This document shows, piece after piece, positions 7,715-15,222 of a stretch of DNA of 64,000 bases. The stretch covers positions 1,550,001 to 1,614,000 of the forward strand of contig CP065367.1 in assembly GCA_023206055.1 (NCBI GenBank), read 5' to 3'. Source of the stretch: Vibrio cyclitrophicus (GTDB lineage Bacteria > Pseudomonadota > Gammaproteobacteria > Enterobacterales > Vibrionaceae). Both the position numbers and the translations under genes were made by a program. Every line of letters begins with the position of its first letter. Positions within the stretch are counted from its first letter, which is position 1. Below the pieces are notes generated by a model that saw only the letters and a program-made list of their open reading frames with translations, had not been told where the DNA came from and ran no database searches.

Positions 7715-10249
7715 TTAGCAGCTTGCAGGACCGATCTCTTTCCACACACCCCATTGGCCTGTCGTTGTTGGATCTTCACCTGTTGTCCACCATTTCGCTT
7801 CCCAAACCTTACCGCCTTGAGTCACTTGGTCGCCGCCAGTGTAGACCGCACTTGAATCCCAAGCGTTAGTACATGTGCCACCGCCTGTGGTTTTCTTGAG
7901 GACTTTCACTGATGCAGCCGCGACTGATGTATCTGTACCATCGCTCACTGTCACAGAGAAGTTCAGTACCGTGTCTTGCGTGTATTCCGCCGCGACAAAG
8001 CTTACTGAAGCGCCTTGTACTGTTGCGTTAATACCTGCTGGTACATCCCATGTGAAGCTTAGTGTGTCTTGGTCTGCATCACTAGAAGCCGAAGCGTCAA
8101 CCACTACTACATCACCCGCATTTACTTCAGAAGGAGCGGTAACTACTGCTACTGGAGCGGTATTAACTGGACCTGTGTCTTTAGGGTTTACCGTTACAAC
8201 AACGGTGTCGGTAGACGTAGCACCTTCGTTGTCAGTCACGGTTAGGCTAAAGGTCAGTGTCTCTTGCTGTGCGACTTCAACAACATCGAAACTCGCAACA
8301 GCCGCATTCGCGTTGGCCAGAGTTACGGCTGTTCCGCTTACTTGTGACCAAGCGTAGCTAGCAATTGTGCCGTCGCTGTCTTTTGAAGCACTGCCGTCTA
8401 GAGAAACAGAAGCTGGGCCTTCAACCGATTGGTCGGCACCCGCAGCTGCCGTTGGTTTACGGTTTACAGGATCTGTTGTGCCACCTGCTAGACCTTCATG
8501 CATTGCATTCAGGATATCGCCGTTATCTGCATCAATTTCCCAAGAGAATAGACCCGCAAGACCAAGACTACGAACGTACGCGCCTTTTGCTTTCACTGAG
8601 CGGTCATCATCAAATGTAATCAACTTTCCTGAAGTTCGGTTCCAAACGTAAGGTGCTTCTGCCATTTCGTCGTAGCCATATTCAAAGCCGTTGATGCCTT
8701 GGTTGTTTGCACCAAGCATGTTCGCTTTAATGCCTTTGTAATCGATAACGCCATCTTCCCATACACCCTGAGCAGAGCTTCCGGTCAGTTTGCCATTACC
8801 TACGCCAGTCATTGGGTCGCTAGGATCTGAAAGTGATGATGGTAATACGCCTTCCCAACCACGCCCGTACATCGCTGTACCAACCACAAGTTTGCTCGCT
8901 GGAACACCTTGCTCAAGCAACAATTGGATGCCGTTGTCTGTGGTGTAAGCAGGGCCAGTGTATTGTTCGCCATTTTCATCAAGGCCTGTGCCATCACATT
9001 GACCAGGGCGCATGAAGTTACCGCAGTTGAGTGCTGTTTGGTGACCTAACACGTTGTTCCAACCGCCGTAGAAGTCGTAAGTCATTGCGAAGATATAATC
9101 CATGTATTGGATAGCATCGCCGTAGTTCACGTCTTCAATCTTATCGTGACCAACACCAATCGCAGAAGTGAGCTCGTAAGTACGACCATTCTCAGCTTCT
9201 AGCTCATCCAGCATCACGCGTAACTCTGCCATCAGTGCAATGTAAGCTGGGCCATCATTTACAGGGTCACCAAGGTCTGGCGCAGCACCGCCTCCACCAG
9301 GGAATTCCCAATCGATATCCACACCGTCGTAGAATTTCCATGTGTTGAGGAATTTCTTAACCGATGCAACGAACGTGTCGCGGTTCGCTTTTGTAGTGAA
9401 ATCGAAGAATGGGTCAGACAGTGTCCAACCACCAATCGATGGGATGATTTTTAAGTCTGGATTGCGCTGTTTTAGCGCCATCATCATTGCGTAGTTACCC
9501 TTGATCGGTGAGCTGTATTCATGACCAGCTTGAGGGAAACTCTTCTGGAAAGCTGCCCAAGGGTCATGAATCACCACTTCGTAATCGTTTACACCCTGAC
9601 AAGCTGTCATGAGTGCGTTGTAGCTGTTGCCGCCTACTGATTTTACTGATTCATTAGGACCACAAATTGGGATGAAGCCATAAAGGATATGGGTCAAGTT
9701 GTCAGCGGGTAGGTTATCAACGGTGTAATCACGACCGTAAATACCCCACTCAACAAAGTAAGTACCTACTACTGTGTTTGGATCTGTGTTGTATGACTTG
9801 TTGTTTGGATCGACGTTCATCGCAAGTGGTGCTAAGTGTGAGCCATCGGTATCGGCGATAGTGATCTGAGCGGGTGCACTTATGCTACAGCCTGTTTCAT
9901 CACACGCTTCGATTTTCATTTCGAACAAGCCGCCTTGACCGTATTCGAATGAAGCCGTGGTTTGGCTGCCAGTGATTGGGCCGGTGGCTACTTTAACGCC
10001 ATCAAAGTAGATGTTGTACGTGTTTCCTGACGTTCCGCTCCATTGGTTGAACTTAACGTCGACCTTCGCTTTATCGTGATATTTAACCATCTGGTTGTAG
10101 CCAGAAGTGGTTTCCATCGCGAGTTCAATTTTAGAAAACTGCAGGTTATTGGAACCGTACATGTCGATGCTAGGTGCTGTTGGTGCAGCTAATGCTGTAC
10201 CTGATAGCGCTAGAGCAATGCTTGCCGCACAGGTATTAATACGAATCAT
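7715..10249 (-). CDS. chiA: Secreted GH18 chitinase with two PKD domains and a CBM5/12
   Basis: An 844-residue enzyme that cuts chitin to chito-oligosaccharides outside the cell. In order: a signal peptide (1-21), the ChiA-type N-terminal beta-sandwich (about 22-135), the GH18 barrel (about 160-590) with SIGGW and the catalytic DGVDIDWE (308-315, acid Glu315), two PKD domains (about 600-690 and 697-790), and a C-terminal CBM5/12 chitin-binding module (about 795-844) with aromatic residues in WEAKWWTTG. The length and the Glu315 position match the ChiA described from Vibrio harveyi and relatives. The gene is monocistronic, with a 400-bp upstream region rich in inverted repeats. ChiA identity is strong; its regulation is not visible beyond those repeats. 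Confidence 0.95.
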   Translation of the reverse strand: MIRINTCAASIALALSGTALAAPTAPSIDMYGSNNLQFSKIELAMETTSGYNQMVKYHDKAKVDVKFNQWSGTSGNTYNIYFDGVKVATGPITGSQTTASFEYGQGGLFEMKIEACDETGCSISAPAQITIADTDGSHLAPLAMNVDPNNKSYNTDPNTVVGTYFVEWGIYGRDYTVDNLPADNLTHILYGFIPICGPNESVKSVGGNSYNALMTACQGVNDYEVVIHDPWAAFQKSFPQAGHEYSSPIKGNYAMMMALKQRNPDLKIIPSIGGWTLSDPFFDFTTKANRDTFVASVKKFLNTWKFYDGVDIDWEFPGGGGAAPDLGDPVNDGPAYIALMAELRVMLDELEAENGRTYELTSAIGVGHDKIEDVNYGDAIQYMDYIFAMTYDFYGGWNNVLGHQTALNCGNFMRPGQCDGTGLDENGEQYTGPAYTTDNGIQLLLEQGVPASKLVVGTAMYGRGWEGVLPSSLSDPSDPMTGVGNGKLTGSSAQGVWEDGVIDYKGIKANMLGANNQGINGFEYGYDEMAEAPYVWNRTSGKLITFDDDRSVKAKGAYVRSLGLAGLFSWEIDADNGDILNAMHEGLAGGTTDPVNRKPTAAAGADQSVEGPASVSLDGSASKDSDGTIASYAWSQVSGTAVTLANANAAVASFDVVEVAQQETLTFSLTVTDNEGATSTDTVVVTVNPKDTGPVNTAPVAVVTAPSEVNAGDVVVVDASASSDADQDTLSFTWDVPAGINATVQGASVSFVAAEYTQDTVLNFSVTVSDGTDTSVAAASVKVLKKTTGGGTCTNAWDSSAVYTGGDQVTQGGKVWEAKWWTTGEDPTTTGQWGVWKEIGPASC

Positions 10250-10650
10250 ACTATTTCTCTCATTCCTTGAAGGTTACGAGAACCAAATGGCCCCATAAAC
10301 GGCTCCAATCAGTTTTGAAGGAGCTTCCCTGTCAGTATTCGAGAGAGTTTTAATTTCATAACTGAAAATAAATCCGTTTTCGATGGACAGCTAAAAAATT
10401 GTATCTTGTTACAATTCTGTTGCTTAATGAATGAGAGGCTGAGTCCATGTTTTATAAAATAAAACCGTCTTCAGAATGAAAATCTCATAAGTGAAATTAC
10501 ACGACATGAAGTCATGTAAAGGTGCGACAAACTATATGAAAATATCGCAACCTTGAAGCAGCATCACAGAGTATTGAACGTTAGGTAAGGTATTTAAAGG
10601 GTGTTGAGAGCGTGCTTAAAGCGTATTGAGAGCTCTTAGGGGAGCGAGGG
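10250..10650. promoter_or_regulatory. Intergenic control region upstream of chiA
   Basis: No gene is visible in these 401 bp. It contains two clear inverted repeats: AATTGTA-N6-TACAATT at 10397-10416 and the perfect ACATGA-AG-TCATGT at 10504-10517. The chiA promoter must lie here on the minus strand. I find no convincing CRP site. The repeats are candidate regulator sites, with no assigned protein. Confidence 0.4.
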
Positions 10651-11115
10651 CTATCTTTTGAATTGCTCTGCCAGTGAAGCGCGTCGTTGCTGCATAACAC
10701 TGTGGGTATCCCCCACGGCTGTGTCTTCATAGCCCTCTTTAATGAATTGTTGTGAAGGGATGCTTGGAACGAGTCGCTTTAAACGAGGTGAATCGTAGGT
10801 GCCACTGATGGTGTAAACCGTTGGTCCAGAACCTGTATTGATAGTGACAACCTTGCCATCAAAATCAAATGAAGTGCTGATGAAGCGATGGTTCATCATC
10901 ACGCCATTGTCTGAAAGAGTCAGAATATCTGTTTTGTATGGGGGAGCACCAATTTCTATCCATGTGCCATGGACATTGCTTGGACTGACAGATTGCTGGT
11001 GGGCTTGATAAGCAAAATAGCTTGCGGTGAGGGCAATCATAAAGCCAGCTAATAGGAAGCCGTAAAGTAGCGAGTTGGCAAATAGATCTCTGCTTTTAGT
11101 GGGATTTTTTGCCAT
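10651..11115 (-). CDS. DUF2850-like single-pass membrane protein
   Basis: A 154-residue protein with a basic N-terminus, one membrane helix (about 15-35, SLLYGFLLAGFMIALTASYF) and a periplasmic domain. That domain contains VHGTWIEIGAPPYKTDILTL and an FDFDGKVVTINTG strand, and resembles the DUF2850 proteins common in Vibrio. No catalytic residues stand out. It is divergent from ppnP across about 300 bp and alone on its strand. The family name is from memory and the function is unknown. Confidence 0.7.
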   Translation of the reverse strand: MAKNPTKSRDLFANSLLYGFLLAGFMIALTASYFAYQAHQQSVSPSNVHGTWIEIGAPPYKTDILTLSDNGVMMNHRFISTSFDFDGKVVTINTGSGPTVYTISGTYDSPRLKRLVPSIPSQQFIKEGYEDTAVGDTHSVMQQRRASLAEQFKR

Positions 11116-11296
11116 TATCTCTTCATTTCCTCACATGTACCGTTCTTAATTCTATAAATTAAAATCTTAGTTTGCAAAGATTGTTATAAGAGTTAGAAGC
11201 AGGATCGAATGTTCTAGATAAATGGGTTGCTTTGGATAATTTTCGATTTTTCTAACGGTATTTGTTTAATCAATGCATCTCAACTGTCGAAATGCT

Positions 11297-11376
11297 TAAG
11301 CTATGCGTATTTATTTCTTGTGGGAAAGCCGTGAATTGGTTAAAACAATTATCACCTAAGTTTACGCATAGGCTTA
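11297..11376 (+). promoter_or_regulatory. Structured leader candidate upstream of ppnP
   Basis: A long-range stem pairs TAAGCTATGCGTA (11297-11309) with TACGCATAGGCTTA (11363-11376), broken only by one extra G. An inner hairpin pairs GTGAATTG with CAATTATCAC. The roughly 80-nt element ends about 46 bp before the ppnP start, so it could be a 5' leader RNA or a paired operator. It occupies the only notable part of the 307-bp gap between 11116 and 11422. Confidence 0.4.
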
Positions 11377-11422
11377 TTCGTTGAGCCCAATAACTGCAAT
11401 TTGAAGATAACAAGGAAGTACA

Positions 11423-11704
11423 ATGATTAAAGAAAACACATACTTTGAAGGGGGCGTTAAGTCGTTAGCGTTTAACCAGTCTGGTGCTGATGTGAGTGTT
11501 GGTGTGATGGCGGCGGGCGAATACACATTCGGTACTGCTGCACCAGAAAAGATGACCGTGGTTAAAGGCGCTCTGATTGTAAAGCGTGTTGGTGATGAGG
11601 ATTGGACAACATACCAATCTGGTGAATCTTTTGACGTTGCGGGCGATTCTTCTTTCGACTTGCAAGTAAAAGAAGCAACGGCTTACTTGTGTGAGTACCT
11701 ATAA
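11423..11704 (+). CDS. ppnP: Pyrimidine/purine nucleoside phosphorylase PpnP
   Basis: A 93-residue single-domain cupin. The sequence MIKENTYFEGGVKSLAF, GVMAAGEYTFGT and APEKMTVVKGAL is the full-length YaiE/PpnP pattern. The enzyme splits many nucleosides with phosphate to free base plus ribose-1-phosphate in nucleotide salvage, in the cytoplasm. The start has a good AAGGAAG Shine-Dalgarno. It is monocistronic, preceded by the structured leader and followed by a strong hairpin. Confidence 0.93.
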   Translation: MIKENTYFEGGVKSLAFNQSGADVSVGVMAAGEYTFGTAAPEKMTVVKGALIVKRVGDEDWTTYQSGESFDVAGDSSFDLQVKEATAYLCEYL

Positions 11705-11733
11705 GAAGCTTGAAATTAGTTTCTGTTAAATAA

Positions 11734-11761
11734 GAAAAAACCACGCTCTAGGAGCGTGGTT
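11734..11761 (-). terminator. Terminator between ppnP and the pirin gene
   Basis: Stem AACCACGCTC with GAGCGTGGTT around a 3-nt loop. The run of six A's on the left makes it a T-tailed terminator in the minus direction, serving the pirin gene. It also lies 35 bp past the ppnP stop and may slow plus-strand transcription. Confidence 0.75.
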
Positions 11762-11897
11762 AAATAAGTGATAGTAACCGGCAGTGGATAGTGTCACTTG
11801 TTTTTACAGCCATCAAATGGACGACCAAAATTCGTTGTTCGTTGTTAAACCTCTTCAGTACTTTTTTCAAAGCTCATTAAAGATCAAAGCTCGGGCA

Positions 11898-12764
11898 TTA
11901 GTAAGTCTCAAAAACGCCGTTGTTGTAGTCCTGAATAGTCTGTTCAATCTCTTCCATCGAGTTCATGACGAACGGACCATAATGCACAACAGGCTCATTA
12001 ATCGGTTGACCAGAAAAAATCAGGACACCTGAATCTTCTAGGCTTTCTAAAGACAATAATTCAGCTTTTGTTAGTAAGGCCAGTTGACCTTGGTTGATGA
12101 CTTTGTCGCCGATCTGGATAGTGCCTCGGTAAACATAAGCCATAGCATTATGCTTAACATCAGTCCCTAACGTCACTTTTTGCCCTGAATTCGCTCGCCA
12201 ATCCGCAACGCTTAATGGCACGCCTGTCGTTTGTAATGGACCTTGTGCTTGTATAGCGTCCGTTTCAGCTTGGCTATGCAGTTCAAACCCACCGGAAATC
12301 ACTCTCAGTAAACCGATTTGTTCGTTTTGATGTTCTGCAATGCTTTCACTTTGGAAGTCATGGTATTGCGCTGGCTGCTTTTTGTGTGTTGCAGGCTGGT
12401 TTATCCAAATCTGAAAACCGTGCAATGCGCCTTCTTCCATCATCGGCATTTCACTGTGAATTACACCACGACCCGCGGCCATCCATTGTGCACCACCGCT
12501 GCGAAGTTCACCGACATTACCCATGTGGTCTTTGTGCTGGAAGTGACCTTGGAGCATGTAAGTGAGCGTCTCTATTCCACGGTGAGGATGAGGAGGAAAA
12601 CCGCCAACATAGTCTTTGCTTTCATCTGATTTGAGTTCATCAATCATCAAAAATGGAGAGAAGCGCGCGTTATTAAAACCAGCGAGTCGTTGGATCTTGA
12701 CGCCATCACCATCTGAGGTGGCATGTGCTGTAATCACATGATCTACCGCTCTTACATTCGTCAT
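11898..12764 (-). CDS. Pirin-family protein
   Basis: A 288-residue bicupin. The N-terminal cupin has the pirin metal motif GFPPHPHRGIETLTYML and the later ELRSGGAQWMAAGRGVIHSEMP. The C-terminal half has the partner barrel (GTIQIGDKVINQGQLALLT). Pirins bind Fe and some have quercetin 2,3-dioxygenase activity; others bind redox enzymes or regulators. Nothing in the neighbourhood tells which applies here. It is a stand-alone gene, with a promoter probably in the 158-bp gap shared with the divergent small gene at 12923. Confidence 0.9.
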   Translation of the reverse strand: MTNVRAVDHVITAHATSDGDGVKIQRLAGFNNARFSPFLMIDELKSDESKDYVGGFPPHPHRGIETLTYMLQGHFQHKDHMGNVGELRSGGAQWMAAGRGVIHSEMPMMEEGALHGFQIWINQPATHKKQPAQYHDFQSESIAEHQNEQIGLLRVISGGFELHSQAETDAIQAQGPLQTTGVPLSVADWRANSGQKVTLGTDVKHNAMAYVYRGTIQIGDKVINQGQLALLTKAELLSLESLEDSGVLIFSGQPINEPVVHYGPFVMNSMEEIEQTIQDYNNGVFETY

Positions 12765-12922
12765 TTTGAAATCCTCATAAACTTGAATAGCTGTAGTTTA
12801 TGTAATTTGATTTCAAAAGAAGATGGCATAGCGTTGAGTGACTTATTCGAAAATCTTGAACAGGTAACAATATGAAATTGTGTCTATACTTGAATAGAGA
12901 GTAGACCGTCAAGGAGGCCGCT

Positions 12923-13207
12923 ATGGCAGTTCAGCAAAAACATGGCGAAAGGCATGGTCGGATGGGTTTTGATAACGACTTTACAACGGAGCAAAGTCAG
13001 CGTTTTACCGAAGTTGCAAACAGCGCAGTGAAACGCCGCGTGAAAAAGCGTGAGATTGAGGGACCGTTTATTCAGTCTGCTAAGCAAGCCGCTTTTAAAA
13101 CTGTAGTGAGGCGACCTAAAGGGAATAACCCAAACCGAACACGTCAAGTCGTATGGATCATTGTGATCGGGTTAGTGAGCCTTTGGCTTATGTATATGGC
13201 TGGTTAG
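12923..13207 (+). CDS. Small basic tail-anchored membrane protein, unknown
   Basis: A 94-residue protein with a perfect Shine-Dalgarno (AAGGAGG) before its ATG, so it is probably real. It is rich in Lys and Arg (VKRRVKKREIEGPF), suggesting nucleic-acid, phospholipid or protein binding in the cytoplasm. It ends in a single helix (VVWIIVIGLVSLWLMYMAG) that would anchor it in the inner membrane by its C-terminus. I do not recognise the family. It lies between the pirin and the diguanylate cyclase genes and shares its upstream region with the pirin gene. Confidence 0.7.
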   Translation: MAVQQKHGERHGRMGFDNDFTTEQSQRFTEVANSAVKRRVKKREIEGPFIQSAKQAAFKTVVRRPKGNNPNRTRQVVWIIVIGLVSLWLMYMAG

Positions 13208-13235
13208 TTTGCTTAGTTACAAGCGATATTCATGG

Positions 13236-14459
13236 CTAGAGTTGACGCGTTTTTAACAGCGTTACATTGTTCCCTTCCACTTTCGTTTCAAGACACTTTT
13301 CAAGTTCAGATGCATCAGATTCTGAGCTGGTGAGGGTTGTTGGCAAATCTTCTATCAAGGTTGATACTGGGTTGTCGTGATAATAAGCATATCGGTTTTT
13401 TCCTGAGTGTTTGGCCACATACATCGCTTTATCGGCGCATCTTGTTAACTCATGTAATTCTTGTGCATCTTGCGGATATAAAGCAACCCCAACACTTAGC
13501 GTCAACTCTTTGATCCTTTCGTTTGTCTGGCAACCACTTTCGAACAGCCCGCAAATCCTATCTAAAATGCCGTTTAGGTCCTTACGAGTTGGTACATCGT
13601 AGAGCATCAAAACAAACTCGTCTCCAGCAAAGCGCGCGATGGAATAATCGTATTCGTGGCTTTTTCTGTCTCTGGTTCGAATGTTGTTACTCAAGCGATT
13701 GGCAAAATGCTGTAAGACACTGTCTCCAACATCGTGTCCGTAGTTGTCGTTAATGCCTTTAAAGTCATCAATATCCAAAAAGACCAATGCCGTAAGTGAT
13801 TGCTCACTGTCCACTGTCGCTAGTTTTTCTGTTGCCCAGCGTTCAAAGCTCCAACGGTTTGCCAAGCCGGTAAGTTGGTCTCTATAGGCCAGATCTTCAA
13901 TGCCTTCTCTATAAAGGCGTTGAATATAACTGACGGCTTTTGTGTAGTAATAGGCAGATGTGTGGCACACCAAGCTCATGGTAAACAGGCTAAGAATAAA
14001 TCTGTGTGTGCTGTTAAATGGCAAAGAAAAGTTGTTGGGCATCGCTGTAATTAAGGTGCTAATGAACAAGCAAAACGAGGTGCTGAAGATAATGCCAATT
14101 CTGAAGTCATTAATGAAAATGACCGCAGCCAGAATTGGGTAAAGCCAAAGGATTCGATCGGGAATGGCGTGACTGTACAAAAATAGGATGACCCCTTGAA
14201 CCAGCAGCACACCACTTAGAATTAATTCGGAATACTTAGAATTGATGACTTTTCTTACATAAAACGCGTTGGAAATGGCAATGATGGCGAAGCTCAATTC
14301 GAACATTGACAGCGTGTAATGCTGGCCTTGGAAGTAAGCCCAAGTATAGAAAATGAATAACGCAGCGGCAGTTAGTGAAAAGGAGTGGACAATTTTTTGC
14401 TTACGGGTGGATCGTATGTCCGCCATTTCTTCTAGGTGTCTGCCGACGAGCCTTTTCAT
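13236..14459 (-). CDS. Membrane-bound diguanylate cyclase with variant AGDEF motif
   Basis: A 407-residue protein. Residues 25-185 form about six membrane helices with almost no periplasmic domain, resembling MASE-type sensor regions. Residues 190-365 form a GGDEF domain starting at DLAYRDQLTGLANR. The active-site motif reads RFAGDEF, that is AGDEF rather than GGDEF. Metal-binding FLDIDDFKGIND and YGHDVGD are intact, so synthesis of cyclic di-GMP is likely. No RxxD inhibitory site is seen at the expected distance, and about ten extra residues (DRKSHEYDYS) precede the motif. A second ATG at codon 12 is possible. It is alone on its strand. Confidence 0.87.
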   Translation of the reverse strand: MKRLVGRHLEEMADIRSTRKQKIVHSFSLTAAALFIFYTWAYFQGQHYTLSMFELSFAIIAISNAFYVRKVINSKYSELILSGVLLVQGVILFLYSHAIPDRILWLYPILAAVIFINDFRIGIIFSTSFCLFISTLITAMPNNFSLPFNSTHRFILSLFTMSLVCHTSAYYYTKAVSYIQRLYREGIEDLAYRDQLTGLANRWSFERWATEKLATVDSEQSLTALVFLDIDDFKGINDNYGHDVGDSVLQHFANRLSNNIRTRDRKSHEYDYSIARFAGDEFVLMLYDVPTRKDLNGILDRICGLFESGCQTNERIKELTLSVGVALYPQDAQELHELTRCADKAMYVAKHSGKNRYAYYHDNPVSTLIEDLPTTLTSSESDASELEKCLETKVEGNNVTLLKTRQL

Positions 14460-14741
14460 GTGATCTGTGCCAAAGTTTTTGATTATGGTGTTAATAGTAG
14501 AATAAATAACAAGTTATGCAGAGGCTTAGATGTCTATTTAGTGTGACTACTATCAAGGTTTCATATGAAAGAGTATTTAACCAATCCCAAATGGTGATGT
14601 ATATCACCGACGGTGCGGATTATCTCTAGAACATTATATTTAGGCATCAAATTTGTAACCGTTGTTTGATCATTATCTACTTGCTTTCCAGTGAGTTACT
14701 CAACATAGTTTGTAAACGACCAAAATTAAGAAGGGCTCATT

Positions 14742-15080
14742 ATGTTAATTACCTTTAGTTGTAAAGCTCATGCTAGCGTCACGATGTTTGGTGAGGTTGG
14801 TCTTCAGTTCATTAAGATGCTTGGGCATAGCGGTACTATCCCAGGCGCTATGGATGCTTCAGAGGTTTCTCAAGCTCTGGATAATTTACGTGCTGCGATT
14901 GCAGCAGAGCAGAACAAACCTGTAGAGCAAGAAAATACTGATGAAGACAATGAAGAAGAGGTTGTTGAAGCGCCTGTTAATATCGGAAGCCGAGCTTTCC
15001 CATTGGTTGAATTATTAAAAGCCGCCATCAAGGATGAATGCGAAGTGATGTGGGAAGACGGCAGCGGCAAGCGTTTGTAG
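14742..15080 (+). CDS. DUF1840 domain protein
   Basis: A 112-residue cytoplasmic protein matching the DUF1840 pattern: a MLITFSCKAHASVTMFGEVG start, a hydrophilic acidic middle (EQENTDEDNEEEVVEAP), and VNIGSRAFPLVELLKAAIK with a VMWEDGSG end. The function is unknown. It has its own upstream region and is 142 bp from the next gene, so it is probably monocistronic. Confidence 0.85.
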   Translation: MLITFSCKAHASVTMFGEVGLQFIKMLGHSGTIPGAMDASEVSQALDNLRAAIAAEQNKPVEQENTDEDNEEEVVEAPVNIGSRAFPLVELLKAAIKDECEVMWEDGSGKRL

Positions 15081-15222
15081 GATTATTTAATACTGAAAAG
15101 GTTGAGTTTAATATCATTGAAGCTTTAATTTATATTGCATAGTTGAACATAAGTTGACTAATGAAAGTATACTGAAACAATAAGTTATATTTATAAACGC
15201 ATCTTGAACTGAAGGGTATTTA

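Noticed and set aside
7875..8357. 160-residue open frame on the plus strand inside chiA
   Set aside because: It is antisense to the PKD repeats, whose Thr/Val-rich codons read as Thr/Ser/Val-rich on the other strand. No start signals.
11297..11376. Purine or 2'-deoxyguanosine riboswitch before ppnP
   Set aside because: The loop sequences and three-way junction of purine riboswitches are not there; only a generic structured leader is supported.
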